Shown: positions 26,190 through 34,986, counted from the first letter of the stretch. The stretch: 64,000 nt of DNA from Chitinophaga silvisoli (GCF_003412465.1 NZ_QTJV01000006.1:620001-684000); one strand, 5' to 3'. The notes: generated by a model not told the origin, from the letters alone. Numbers and translations: made by a program.

Positions 26190-26609
26190 ATGGCTAACAA
26201 CAGAACCTTTACAATGATCAAGCCGGATGCCGTAGAAAACGGTCATATCGGTGGTATCCTGAACAAGATCAACGAAGCTGGTTTCCGCATCGTAGCGATG
26301 AAGATGACCAGACTGTCTGCTCAGAAAGCAGGTGAATTCTATGCAGTACACAAAGAAAGACCTTTCTATGGTGAACTGGTTGAGTTCATGAGCAGTGGTC
26401 ATATCGTAGCAGCTATCCTGGAAAAAGATAACGCTGTTGAAGAATTCCGCAAACTGATCGGTGCTACCAACCCAGCTAATGCTGAAGAAGGTACTATCCG
26501 CAAAATTTATGCTGAGTCTATCGGCCGTAACGCTGTTCACGGTTCTGACTCTGACGAGAATGCAGAGATCGAAGGTAACTTCTTCTTCTCTGGCCTGGAA
26601 AAATTCTAA
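26190..26609 (+). CDS. ndk: Nucleoside diphosphate kinase
   Basis: 139 residues, standard length. It moves the gamma phosphate of ATP to other nucleoside diphosphates through a phosphohistidine. The start TFTMIKPDAVENGHIGGI and the active-site segment NAVHGSDSDENAEIE with catalytic His are both intact. Promoter and terminator are close on either side, so it is a single-gene unit with the codon bias of a highly expressed gene. Confidence 0.97.
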   Translation: MANNRTFTMIKPDAVENGHIGGILNKINEAGFRIVAMKMTRLSAQKAGEFYAVHKERPFYGELVEFMSSGHIVAAILEKDNAVEEFRKLIGATNPANAEEGTIRKIYAESIGRNAVHGSDSDENAEIEGNFFFSGLEKF

Positions 26610-26629
26610 GCTATTTCAGATATTCCGAA

Positions 26630-26666
26630 AGAGCGTCCTGTACCTGTTACAGGACGCTCTTTTTTT
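26630..26666 (+). terminator. Terminator of ndk
   Basis: AGAGCGTCCTGTA, loop CCTGT, then the complement and a T run. Confidence 0.9.
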
Positions 26667-26772
26667 GAATGCCACAAGTCGTTAAAGCCAATTGAATACT
26701 ACTGCTTATTAAAGCCAGCGGAAGTCCCTCACCTGAATGCCCGCTTTCATAAAGGTTCATTAACTTGCAGCC

Positions 26773-27669
26773 ATGTGGGAGATCTATCTGAAAGGATTCA
26801 AAGCTTATTTACAACTCGAACGTTCCCTCTCCGGCAACTCTATCGAAGCCTACCTCCGGGATGTGGAGAAACTCGTGCAATACCTGCAATCGGCCAGCAT
26901 CACCCTCCCACCCGACCAGATCGAACTCAAACACCTGCAATCCTGTGTACAATGGATTGCCAGTCTGGGTATGACCGCTACCTCACAGGCACGCATCATC
27001 TCAGGCATCAAAGCCTTTTATAAATACCTGCTCCTGGAAGACATTGTCAAAATAGATCCTACCCAGTTATTAGAAGCACCTAAAACCAAACGCCAGCTCC
27101 CCGATGTACTCAGCTTCGAAGAAATAGAACTGATCATCGCACAGATCAAAACCGGTACGCCCGAAGGAGCGCGTAACCGGGCCATCCTCGAAACCATGTA
27201 CAGCTGCGGCTTACGTGTGAGTGAAGTCACCGGTTTACAGATCTCACAATTACATTTTGACGCAGGTTTTATCCGGGTAATCGGTAAGGGAGATAAGGAA
27301 AGACTGGTCCCTATTGGCCGTGATGCCATTAAGTACATTAATATATATAAGGATGAAGTAAGGGTACATATGCCCTGTAAACCCGGACAGGAAGACATTC
27401 TTTTTCTAAACCGCCGGGGTAGCGCCCTCACAAGGGTGATGATCTTCCTGGTGATCAAAGAACTCACGGCAGCAGCCGGAATTGAGAAACAGGTGTCACC
27501 ACATACCTTCCGCCATTCATTTGCCACGCACCTGGTAGAAGGTGGTGCAGATCTGCGCGCCGTGCAGGAGATGCTGGGCCATGAGAGTATAACGACAACG
27601 GAGATTTATACGCACCTGGACAGAGAATACCTGAGAGATACCCTGCAAAGATTTCATCCAAGATTTTAA
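26773..27669 (+). CDS. XerC/XerD-type tyrosine recombinase
   Basis: 298 residues. A SAM-like N-terminal domain (~1-85, LERSLSGNSIEAYLRDVEKL) precedes the catalytic domain with its Arg (SCGLRVSEVTGL), Lys (GKGDKERLVP), His-x-x-Arg (PHTFRHSFATHL), His (GHESI) and Tyr (EIYTHL). Length and motifs fit a chromosomal dimer-resolution recombinase, closest to XerD, rather than a phage or conjugative integrase. No att-like site is seen beside it. Its last ~45 bases and the following 27 are repeated directly behind the gene. Confidence 0.9.
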   Translation: MWEIYLKGFKAYLQLERSLSGNSIEAYLRDVEKLVQYLQSASITLPPDQIELKHLQSCVQWIASLGMTATSQARIISGIKAFYKYLLLEDIVKIDPTQLLEAPKTKRQLPDVLSFEEIELIIAQIKTGTPEGARNRAILETMYSCGLRVSEVTGLQISQLHFDAGFIRVIGKGDKERLVPIGRDAIKYINIYKDEVRVHMPCKPGQEDILFLNRRGSALTRVMIFLVIKELTAAAGIEKQVSPHTFRHSFATHLVEGGADLRAVQEMLGHESITTTEIYTHLDREYLRDTLQRFHPRF

Positions 27670-27776
27670 AATGAGATTAAATATTTCATCCCGTTCTACA
27701 GTAATACCTGAGAGATACGCTGCAAAGATTTCATCCAGGATTTTAAAATGAGCTTAAAATATTCCATCCTGTTCTT
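27626..27776 (+). repeat. Tandem duplication of the recombinase gene tail
   Basis: The 72 bases at 27626-27697, covering the last codons, the stop and 27 bases beyond, recur at 27703-27776 with a period of 77 bases and a handful of changes. The second copy is out of frame with any start and is a fossil of a local duplication. Confidence 0.85.
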
Positions 27777-27984
27777 CTGAAACTGCTTAGAACCAACTAC
27801 TTAATTCCCTGCAATTATTACCCTTTTGTTAATCATCCCGATCCCGTAACCAACCTATCGATAAGCGCATTATTTTACACCCGTAATTCAAAACCTACAA
27901 ACTGTTACACGTTTACACTGTCAGTCCTCCCGGACCTGTACAATGCATGCGTTAGCACTTCCTATTGCCTGAAATTAACGCACA
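27670..27984. other. 315-base intergenic region after the recombinase gene
   Basis: Carries the second copy of the recombinase tail (to 27776), then about 200 bases ahead of the PI-PLC gene in which no further gene, hairpin or promoter of consensus type stands out. Confidence 0.6.
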
Positions 27985-28953
27985 ATGAAAGCATCAACTC
28001 TTCTGCATGTTCCTGCCACCATGCTGTTATCCCTCTTCCTGTTCAGCTGTTCGAAACAGGACCTGCCTGCGCCACAATTAAAAAACACTGTAGCTGCTAC
28101 CAGTACCACAGCTGCCGTGAGTGTAACATCCAATAGCTGGATGACAGCGCTGGCAGACAACACCAATATTGCAGCCATCTCTATTCCCGGTACGCACGAC
28201 AGTGGTGCACGCGTTGAACCAGTATCCGGTACGGCCAAATGCCAGGACCTCTCCATTGCAGACCAGCTGGAAGCCGGCATCCGCTATCTCGACATCCGCT
28301 GCAGGCACATTGACAATGCCTTCGCCATTCACCACGGCGCCATTTATCAAAACCTGAACTTCGACGATGTGCTCACTGCCTGTAAAACCTTCCTGACCAA
28401 TCATCCAAAAGAAGTGATTGTGATGAGTGTAAAGGAAGAATATGATCCAAGCAACAACACCCGCACCTTCGAACAGACCTTTGATACTTATGTGTCGAAA
28501 TACGGCATTATCTCCCTGGGTGCCACGGTGCCTGCCCTGGGAGATGTAAGAGGTAAGATCGTATTGCTCCGCCGCTTTTCAGCAACGACTACTCCAAAGG
28601 GTATCGATGCTACCAGCTGGGCAGACAACACCACTTTTACCATTAATAACGGTAATGCCAATCTGAAAATCCAGGATAATTACATTGTAAATGATAATGC
28701 ATCCAAGTGGAGTAATGTCACTGCATTGTGGACGGAGTCAAGCAGTACCGGCAACAGTACCCTGTATATTAATTATACCAGCGGGTACAAACCCCTGATC
28801 TTTGGTATTCCAAGTATTACTTCGGTATCAGGTACTATTAATCCACAGATTGAAACTTATTTTTCTACCCATACTTCAGGTAGATATGGGATCGTGCCCA
28901 TGGATTTTGCAAATTCGACAAGATCTAATGCGATCTTACACACGAACTTCTAA
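27985..28953 (+). CDS. Phosphatidylinositol-specific phospholipase C-like lipoprotein
   Basis: 322 residues. Lipobox FLFSC (Cys22). The bacterial PI-PLC X-domain is recognisable from AISIPGTHDSGAR (first catalytic His), IRYLDIRCRH and AIHHGAIYQN (second catalytic His). The family cleaves phosphatidylinositol to a cyclic inositol phosphate and diacylglycerol without calcium. As a lipoprotein it would sit on the outer membrane; natural substrates in this lineage may be its own inositol lipids or those of other organisms. It is a single-gene unit, and the substrate is not fixed by sequence. Confidence 0.87.
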   Translation: MKASTLLHVPATMLLSLFLFSCSKQDLPAPQLKNTVAATSTTAAVSVTSNSWMTALADNTNIAAISIPGTHDSGARVEPVSGTAKCQDLSIADQLEAGIRYLDIRCRHIDNAFAIHHGAIYQNLNFDDVLTACKTFLTNHPKEVIVMSVKEEYDPSNNTRTFEQTFDTYVSKYGIISLGATVPALGDVRGKIVLLRRFSATTTPKGIDATSWADNTTFTINNGNANLKIQDNYIVNDNASKWSNVTALWTESSSTGNSTLYINYTSGYKPLIFGIPSITSVSGTINPQIETYFSTHTSGRYGIVPMDFANSTRSNAILHTNF

Positions 28954-28958
28954 AAGCG

Positions 28959-28991
28959 GAAGGGTTCATCGCTATAGGCGATGAACCCTTC
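28959..28991. terminator. Bidirectional terminator
   Basis: GAAGGGTTCATCGC, a 5-base loop, then GCGATGAACCCTTC. It lies between the convergent PI-PLC gene and the gene at 29000. Confidence 0.85.
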
Positions 28992-28999
28992 AATTATTT

Positions 29000-29794
29000 T
29001 CACCCCACCAACTTACTCAGCCACCGCGTTGCCTTCTTCACCACTCCTCCCTGCATCGTAATATTAATTACACTACAGGCATCAATCGCTCTCCTTCCGG
29101 GCATGGCTGCCACCTCCACATGCTCCTCCCATACCAGGCGCTTGTCCCTGTACACTTTAAAATACACATCGGGGCCAGGCAACTGTCCGCCGGACAGTTG
29201 CTTTCTACTGAATCTGATCTGGTAACGCCCCCGATCGTCTGTGCTGCCAGAGGCCAGCATCCGGTGGTTACCTGCATTGTACGCTTCTACCCGTAATTGT
29301 GATTGTCCCTCATAATCGTGGGTGCGCCTTACGATTCCGGCAATCACCCATGTACCATAGCTGGCTCGGATCTGTGCCCAGCTTTCAACTGGAATAACAT
29401 AAGCATAAGCTGCTACATACTGCTGCATAGAATGCTTCCATTGGGGTACCAGCGTGCTCAGATGGAAATGTGTCTCCATCCTGTCGCCTGCCTCCTCGGG
29501 CATGCCCTGCAAACAAATGTCCAACTCTAAAGGTTCCGTGAATAAGTGCAATTGCTCCCAGCCAAGACTGAAATTGCCATGATGATCCAGGGCCGTTTCA
29601 GCCAATAACCGTTCCTGCTTATTCAACACCTCTGATGGGGTTAACTGCCTGGGGCCACTAAAAGAATTTTTATGGGGATAACGATTTGAAAGGTGCCCAT
29701 CCGGCAAATAGACCCTGATTCGGGCGTTTACTAAGGGTTCAGTACTGTCAGCCGAGATCAATGCAGAAATGTTTCCAATTAGTAGGTAACACAT
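29000..29794 (-). CDS. Protein with two transthyretin-like beta modules, function unknown
   Basis: 264 residues from the ATG at 29794; an in-frame start 28 codons upstream adds a leader that does not look like protein. Two modules of carboxypeptidase-regulatory/transthyretin type can be seen: one at the start (LLIGNISALISADSTEPLVN, then GNFSLGW) and one near residue 150 (VIAGIVRRTHDYEGQ, SGSTDDRGRYQIRFS, YFKVYRDKRLVWEE). The second has the look of the beta modules embedded in insecticidal Tc-type toxins and in carbohydrate-binding proteins. No signal peptide or catalytic motif. I do not recognise a named family. Confidence 0.6.
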   Translation of the reverse strand: MCYLLIGNISALISADSTEPLVNARIRVYLPDGHLSNRYPHKNSFSGPRQLTPSEVLNKQERLLAETALDHHGNFSLGWEQLHLFTEPLELDICLQGMPEEAGDRMETHFHLSTLVPQWKHSMQQYVAAYAYVIPVESWAQIRASYGTWVIAGIVRRTHDYEGQSQLRVEAYNAGNHRMLASGSTDDRGRYQIRFSRKQLSGGQLPGPDVYFKVYRDKRLVWEEHVEVAAMPGRRAIDACSVINITMQGGVVKKATRWLSKLVG

Positions 29795-30199
29795 AGTTGT
29801 AAATTTAAAAAATGGGGTCAACCCGGTTAACCTCAAATCCTGTCGTGGTTTCTCTGCATGTCTACTAGGAATGAACAAACTTTGGGTAGAAAGGCCCGTC
29901 GATGCTTGCTCGCATTGTGGGTATAGCCATTACCCACAATGCAAAGATTAAAAAGTCTCAAATGGCAGACAAGCGTTGTAATACGTTGTTTTTAGAATAC
30001 GTAGTTCTACGCATTTTTCAGGGAGCCCTACGTTAGATTAGATACAAAACCATGCATTCTCTAACACATAACTCTATGATCCAACGCAAGATAAATTCAA
30101 TTGCCGCCTCCTTATGGCACAAATATGGGATACCGGCCCCGGCTTTGAAAAGCGATTATTTATAATAATTTTACCGCCAATTAAAACAACAGCATTCGT
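29795..30199. other. 405-base intergenic region
   Basis: Contains a perfect hairpin at 29912-29942 and several short CGTA-rich palindromes near 29980-30040 (for example CGTAG TT CTACG). No coding sequence is apparent. It must hold the promoters of both flanking divergent genes. Confidence 0.6.
29912..29942. repeat. Perfect 12-bp inverted repeat
   Basis: GCATTGTGGGTA, 7-base loop, TACCCACAATGC. There is no T run on either side, so it looks more like an operator or RNA structure than a terminator. Confidence 0.6.
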
Positions 30200-30616
30200 A
30201 TGAGTACTACTAAACCTAATTTCACCCCAGATGCAGGTGGATTTATTCACCATGACGAAGCACGACGTTTAAGGGACAACTACTGCAACAAAAAACGCCA
30301 GAAAGAACCACACAACCCTGATTTTATTCAGGCTTACTTCTTTGGGAAAGAAAAACTGCAACAACTTCTTGAATGTCAGGACGACATCATCGGACTCCGT
30401 ATCTATTTCGGCGACGACCACGATCATCCTGAAAAGGAACTGAAGAAAATGGTCATCTATGCAGTAGACACAGAAGGCCACAACGTACATTACAAAGATT
30501 CAAAAGCTGCAAAGGAACTGAATCTCCGCGCCGGTTCCGCTGCGCCTATCGAATTCGCAGCGCTGGACCAGGGTTTACCTTGTCCGACAAATTGCCCTGA
30601 TAAAGGAACCGTTTAA
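30200..30616 (+). CDS. Unknown 138-residue protein heading a sensor operon
   Basis: 138 residues, soluble and polar, without a signal peptide. The N-terminal part has HHDEARRLRDNYCNKK; the middle has a predicted alpha/beta segment (IIGLRIYFGDDHDHPEKELK, MVIYAVDTEGHNVHY). The tail is cysteine-proline rich (LPCPTNCPDK), a type of ending common to small uncharacterised Bacteroidota proteins. It is followed after 12 bases by a multi-pass membrane protein, a histidine kinase and a LuxR-type regulator, all in the same direction. Function unknown. Confidence 0.75.
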   Translation: MSTTKPNFTPDAGGFIHHDEARRLRDNYCNKKRQKEPHNPDFIQAYFFGKEKLQQLLECQDDIIGLRIYFGDDHDHPEKELKKMVIYAVDTEGHNVHYKDSKAAKELNLRAGSAAPIEFAALDQGLPCPTNCPDKGTV

Positions 30617-30628
30617 ACCAAAAGGCAG

Positions 30629-31294
30629 GTGATTTCATATCTGATTACGTTCTACATCATGGAGGGGGTCGAATTTTTACTTTTGATCCCCTTTATCATG
30701 AACTTCAATATTCTCGACAGGAGTGGCAGATCGATCTTTTACTATCTAATCAGCAGTACTGTCTTTGCCGGCGGCTCGCACTTGCTGGCTCATATTTTCG
30801 GAAATAACATGTGGTTCTTTGCGGCCATGTGCTACATCCAATTCCTCATTCTTACCATCTTTTTCTATCATGTATTTAAAAACCAGCTGTTCAAGAAAAT
30901 ATTACTCATTGTTTTAGGGCTCACCACCTGTTTTGCGATAACTGATTTCGTTTACCTGGAGGGGCCTAAAGCCTATAACTCCTATGCTATCTCCATTGAG
31001 AACCTCTTCCTTTTACTGTACAGTGTCATTTATTTCTGGGAACTCATGCGCGACGAGGACCTGGTGAAACAATCCATCTTTGTCAACAACCTTCCTAACT
31101 TCTGGTACAATAGCGGCCTGTTTATTTACCATTGCTCCAACTTTATGTTGTCCCTGGCTTATAACTTTTTGCAGCACACCGATTTTGACAGAAGTATACA
31201 AAATGCCACGCTTTCTGTTACCTTTATCGGCGGCTTTGCAGAAGTAGTGCTGATCTTCATTGGACTCCTCAAAGCCAAAAAATTCAGGTCATGA
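30629..31294 (+). CDS. Multi-pass membrane protein, likely sensor part of a split two-component system
   Basis: 221 residues, about seven predicted membrane helices (~3-25, 36-57, 60-83, 89-108, 120-140, 163-182, 193-215). The start is GTG at 30629; an ATG at 30659 (MEGVEFLLLIPF) would remove the first ten residues. Its stop overlaps the start of the histidine kinase gene (ATGA), so the two are translationally coupled. The kinase has only one membrane helix and no sensor domain, so this protein could supply the input. No named family is recognised. Confidence 0.72.
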   Translation: MISYLITFYIMEGVEFLLLIPFIMNFNILDRSGRSIFYYLISSTVFAGGSHLLAHIFGNNMWFFAAMCYIQFLILTIFFYHVFKNQLFKKILLIVLGLTTCFAITDFVYLEGPKAYNSYAISIENLFLLLYSVIYFWELMRDEDLVKQSIFVNNLPNFWYNSGLFIYHCSNFMLSLAYNFLQHTDFDRSIQNATLSVTFIGGFAEVVLIFIGLLKAKKFRS

Positions 31295-32091
31295 ACAGTT
31301 ACGAAGTAGTTATCATCGGTACGGCAGTCATGCTCATCATGGGCATCTTTGTCATCGTACTCGTTATATTTCAGCAGAAACAGGTTATTCAACACAAACT
31401 CCTGATCAGGGACAAAGACCTGGAACTGCAGAAAGAACGCCTGGTAGCCATTCTTCAGGGCCAGGAACTGGAACGCAAACGTATCGCAGAAGACCTTCAC
31501 GATGAAGTAGGTGCCCAGCTCTCCGTGCTCAAACTCAATCTCAACCAGCTCCAGCCATTACTCAAAACAGGTAATGGGGAGCAGGAACAATTAAAAGAAA
31601 CCAAAGAATTTACAGATACTATCATCCAGCACCTGCGCTTCATCTCCCAAAGCCTGCACCCACAGGCACTTGAAAACCTGGGCCTGAGCCGGGCGCTGGA
31701 TTCTTTCTGTAATATGATGAACCGAAACAAACAGGTGCAGATCCACTTTACTGAAGACAGTAACCACCACGATGTTGAACCCGAAAAAGCCCTGAATATT
31801 TACCGTGTGGTACAGGAACTCATCAACAATATTCTGAAACACGCACAGGCAACACAAGTCCAGATTACCTACATGACAACCCCGACCCTGCTAAGTATTT
31901 ATGTAGTTGACAATGGAAATGGCCAGCTGCTGCACTCGCTGGAGAATGCCCGCCATAAAACAGGCAGCCTGGGCCTGAAGAATATTGAAAGCCGCCTCAA
32001 CATCATAGGCGGTACTATTCACTACAAACCCGGCGTACCTGCCGGTACCATCGCCGAAATCAAAGTAGAAAATTATCAGCACGCTGAGTAA
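31291..32091 (+). CDS. Sensor histidine kinase, NarL/LytS-like HisKA_3 type
   Basis: 266 residues. One N-terminal membrane helix (~5-28, VVIIGTAVMLIMGIFVIVLV), a coiled linker, then a HisKA_3 dimerisation domain with the phospho-accepting His in ERKRIAEDLHDEVGAQLS. The ATPase domain has the N box VVQELINNILKHAQ, D box VVDNGNG and GSLGLKNIESR. There is no periplasmic or PAS domain. The start overlaps the stop of the upstream membrane gene by four bases. Confidence 0.93.
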   Translation: MNSYEVVIIGTAVMLIMGIFVIVLVIFQQKQVIQHKLLIRDKDLELQKERLVAILQGQELERKRIAEDLHDEVGAQLSVLKLNLNQLQPLLKTGNGEQEQLKETKEFTDTIIQHLRFISQSLHPQALENLGLSRALDSFCNMMNRNKQVQIHFTEDSNHHDVEPEKALNIYRVVQELINNILKHAQATQVQITYMTTPTLLSIYVVDNGNGQLLHSLENARHKTGSLGLKNIESRLNIIGGTIHYKPGVPAGTIAEIKVENYQHAE

Positions 32092-32181
32092 TACTGGTAT
32101 TTTATTCTAGCTTTGTCCCTGAGCAAAGACCACGTGAGACGAATCGGGACAAAAACGCAACCAATATAAACGGCTCCCTCT

Positions 32182-32841
32182 ATGACAAACAACATTAAGG
32201 TAGCTATCGCCGATGACCATAAAATCTTCCGGAGTGGGGTGATCAATACCCTCACACCCTATGAAAACATCAATGTGGTGTTTGAAGCTGAAGATGGCGT
32301 GCATTTACTACAGATCATGGAAGAACAACAGCCAGATGTGATTCTCATGGATCTGAAAATGCCCAACATGGATGGCATAGAAGCTACCAAAAAAGTAAGG
32401 GAAAAATATGCCCACGTTAAAGTAATCGTACTTACCATGTATGAAGACGACAACTTTATTGTACATCTCATTGAGAACGGCGCAAATGCCTACCTGCTGA
32501 AAAATGCAGAACCAGGTGAGATTTATGAGGCTATTTGTACTACCTACGAAAAAGGGTTTTATTTTAATGAAAATGTGAACCTGGCGCTTCTTAAGAAGGT
32601 CATGCACAAAACCAGGCAACAGTTCAAACCGACTTTCCGCAGCGAGGTGCCCCTCACCGACCGCGAACTGGAAGTACTGCGCCTGATCTGTGAAGAACTG
32701 ACCACACAACAGATCTCAGAGAAGATTTTCCTGAGTCCGAGAACAGTGGAAGGACTCCGCCAGAAGTTGCTGGAAAAGACCGGTGCTAAGAACATTGTAG
32801 GCCTCGTGATGTACGCCTTCAGGAACGGCCTGATTGAATAG
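32182..32841 (+). CDS. NarL/FixJ-family response regulator
   Basis: 219 residues. The receiver domain has the acidic pocket (AIADDHKIFRSG), phospho-acceptor Asp in VILMDLKMPNMDG, Thr in VLTMYEDD and Lys in LLKNAEPGE. The C-terminal LuxR-type HTH has PLTDRELEVLRLICEELTTQ, followed by SPRTVEGLRQKLLEKTG. It follows the histidine kinase by 90 bases and is its presumed partner. Targets unknown. A tandem degenerate repeat begins right after its stop. Confidence 0.94.
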   Translation: MTNNIKVAIADDHKIFRSGVINTLTPYENINVVFEAEDGVHLLQIMEEQQPDVILMDLKMPNMDGIEATKKVREKYAHVKVIVLTMYEDDNFIVHLIENGANAYLLKNAEPGEIYEAICTTYEKGFYFNENVNLALLKKVMHKTRQQFKPTFRSEVPLTDRELEVLRLICEELTTQQISEKIFLSPRTVEGLRQKLLEKTGAKNIVGLVMYAFRNGLIE

Positions 32842-32980
32842 AACGCGATTTTATTTAGTAAGGGAAGGGGTAATTTAGTAGAACTGGACTTATTTTGTAA
32901 GAACGGGACTTATTTTTATAGGAACGGGATTTATTTAGCAGGAACAGGACTTGTTTTGTAAAAACAGGATTTATTTTGTC
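32841..32980 (+). repeat. Degenerate tandem repeat of ~20-21 bp
   Basis: Six to seven imperfect copies of GAACGGGACTTATTTTGTAA start at about 32841, 32863, 32881, 32901, 32922, 32942 and 32961. The spacing is close to two helical turns. The array starts at the response-regulator stop and has no reading frame of its own. Confidence 0.75.
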
Positions 32981-33043
32981 ATGTGAAGGAGGAATTTATC
33001 AGATACAATTTGATAAAGCCCTCCTCTATCCACTACATTTCCA

Positions 33044-34750
33044 TCACTGGCAACCTGATTGCACAGGCTTCATTCCATTATGTGCAGGCTGCAATAATTG
33101 AATGATCCAGGCCAGTACGATCACCAATAAACACCCGATCGCATTCAGCCACAGGAACGACACTATATTGGTAATAAAGACAATGATCACCAGTATTTCC
33201 GCCACTATTGCCGCCCAGAATACCGCTGTGCCACCGATCCGCTTACAATAAAATGCCACCAGGAAGATACCGAGTATCACGCCATAAAACAGTGATCCCA
33301 GTACATTCACCGCTTCTATCAGGCTCCCCAGTTTGCTTGCAAACTGCGCTACTACTATGCAGAACAGTCCCCAGATGAACGTCCACCAGCGCGATGCCTT
33401 AAAGTAATGTTCGTCAGGGGCTGTTGGTCTGAACTGTCTTTTGTAAATATCAATCACCGTAGTCGATGCCAGCGAATTCAGGGCCGCTGCAATGCTACCC
33501 CATGCCGCTAAGAAGATAATCGCTATCAGCAGTCCTACCAGGCCTTTTGGCAGATTATTGACGACAAAATGAAGGAAGATATAATTCGTATCATTCGTAT
33601 CCGCTGCCGGATCGGCTTTTTTAATATAGTCTATAGCGGTAGTACGCACCTTCATCGCATTTGCCTCTGCAGCCTGCAACTTTTGCTGCGCCATCTCCAC
33701 CCCTGCATTGTCTTTGTTTTTAATGGCGCTGGACAATGCCCTCACCTGCTCCTGCTTCACCTGGTTGAAACTATTATATTCCGCCCGGAGTTGTTGTAAG
33801 GCAGGCCCCTCCACCTTACTCAGCTGCGCTTCATTAAAGAAGATAGGTGCCCTGAAATACAAATAAAACACGAATACCATCGAGCCCAGTAATAAGATCA
33901 GGAACTGCATCGGCACCTTCACCAGGCCATTCATCAGTAAGCCTAACCGTGACTCCGTCACACTCTTTGCAGTGAGGTAGCGCCCTACCTGCGACTGATC
34001 CGTTCCAAAATAAGAAAGTGCTAAAAAGAACCCGCCTACCAGGCCACTCCAGATATTATACTTGTCCTTCCAGTCGAAATCAGTCACAATCACATTCAGC
34101 TTATTCATCTTGCCCGCCACCTTTAGGGCATCATTAAATCCTATGCCATCAGGTAGCAGATGCACCACCATCCAGCCTGCCAGGAACATGCCCACAAAGA
34201 TGATGACCAGTTGCAGGGTCTGGGTATAACTCACTGCCCTGGTACCACCGGAGACCGTGTAGATAATAAGGAGTCCGCCCATAATCACATTGGTCCAGTA
34301 AATGTTCCAGCCCAGCAATGAAGAAAGAATGATGGCCGGGGCATAAATACTGATCCCGGTAGACAATGCACGCTGTACTAAAAATAATATAGCCGTAAAC
34401 GTACGCGTCTTACAATCGAATCGCCCTTCCAGGTATTCGTACGCAGTGAATACTTTCAGTTTGTGATAAATAGGCACAAAGGCAATACAGATCACTACCA
34501 TTGCCAGCGGCAGTCCGAAATAATATTGTACAAAACGCATCCCGTCAGTATAAGCCTGACCTGGTGCAGAGAGAAAGGTAATGGCACTCGCCTGTGTGCC
34601 GATGATAGACAACAGTACAATATACCATGGCATAGACTGGTTATCCAGGAAATAGCCGGCCATATCCTTCTGACCACGGCTCTTCCAGATCCCGTATAAA
34701 ATAATCCCGATTAATGTACCCCCCAGTACAATCCAATCTGCTACACTCAT
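33044..34750 (-). CDS. Sodium:solute symporter (SSS family)
   Basis: 568 residues, about 13-14 membrane helices. Conserved family segments include the N-terminal helix (ADWIVLGGTLIGIILYGIW), LLSIIGTQASAITFLSAPG and YTVSGGTRAVSYTQTLQL. A charged loop at ~320-385 is longer than usual. The substrate is unknown; members carry sugars, sialic acid, vitamins and acetate. It is the last gene of a tightly packed unit with a PIG-L deacetylase and two small membrane proteins. Its ATG overlaps the stop of the small gene upstream (ATGA). Confidence 0.92.
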   Translation of the reverse strand: MSVADWIVLGGTLIGIILYGIWKSRGQKDMAGYFLDNQSMPWYIVLLSIIGTQASAITFLSAPGQAYTDGMRFVQYYFGLPLAMVVICIAFVPIYHKLKVFTAYEYLEGRFDCKTRTFTAILFLVQRALSTGISIYAPAIILSSLLGWNIYWTNVIMGGLLIIYTVSGGTRAVSYTQTLQLVIIFVGMFLAGWMVVHLLPDGIGFNDALKVAGKMNKLNVIVTDFDWKDKYNIWSGLVGGFFLALSYFGTDQSQVGRYLTAKSVTESRLGLLMNGLVKVPMQFLILLLGSMVFVFYLYFRAPIFFNEAQLSKVEGPALQQLRAEYNSFNQVKQEQVRALSSAIKNKDNAGVEMAQQKLQAAEANAMKVRTTAIDYIKKADPAADTNDTNYIFLHFVVNNLPKGLVGLLIAIIFLAAWGSIAAALNSLASTTVIDIYKRQFRPTAPDEHYFKASRWWTFIWGLFCIVVAQFASKLGSLIEAVNVLGSLFYGVILGIFLVAFYCKRIGGTAVFWAAIVAEILVIIVFITNIVSFLWLNAIGCLLVIVLAWIIQLLQPAHNGMKPVQSGCQ

Positions 34751-34917
34751 GAATAAACTTTAGTGAATAAATAAAACGCGCCGATCAGCAGGCAGAGCCA
34801 GCCGGTTACGAGTGCATACCATTGCCACCAATGTGGCAGCAACGGAGGTTTATTTTCTTCGATATAATCAGGGAACTCCTCCCATTCCGGCGGGAATGGC
34901 GGTTTATTCTTTTTCAT
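34747..34917 (-). CDS. Small membrane protein, 56 residues, coupled to the symporter
   Basis: Begins MKKNKPPFPPEWEEFPDYIE. The first 26 residues are polar, rich in Pro and acidic residues. One membrane helix follows (WYALVTGWLCLLIGAFYLF), with a short basic end. The TGA overlaps the symporter ATG (ATGA), so translation is coupled. By position and form it resembles the small partner subunits found ahead of some symporters (such as the YhdT gene ahead of PanF), but no homology is claimed. Confidence 0.75.
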   Translation of the reverse strand: MKKNKPPFPPEWEEFPDYIEENKPPLLPHWWQWYALVTGWLCLLIGAFYLFTKVYS

Positions 34918-34986
34918 AACAAATACTTCCTTTAGCTCAATTACTTTTTATCTGGCAATGAGTTGGGAGCCGGAGCGGTCAACTGA

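Noticed and set aside
26773..27669. Integrase marking a mobile island
   Set aside because: The recombinase is of chromosomal Xer type, no att repeats, tRNA or cargo genes lie beside it, and neighbours on both sides are core-type genes.
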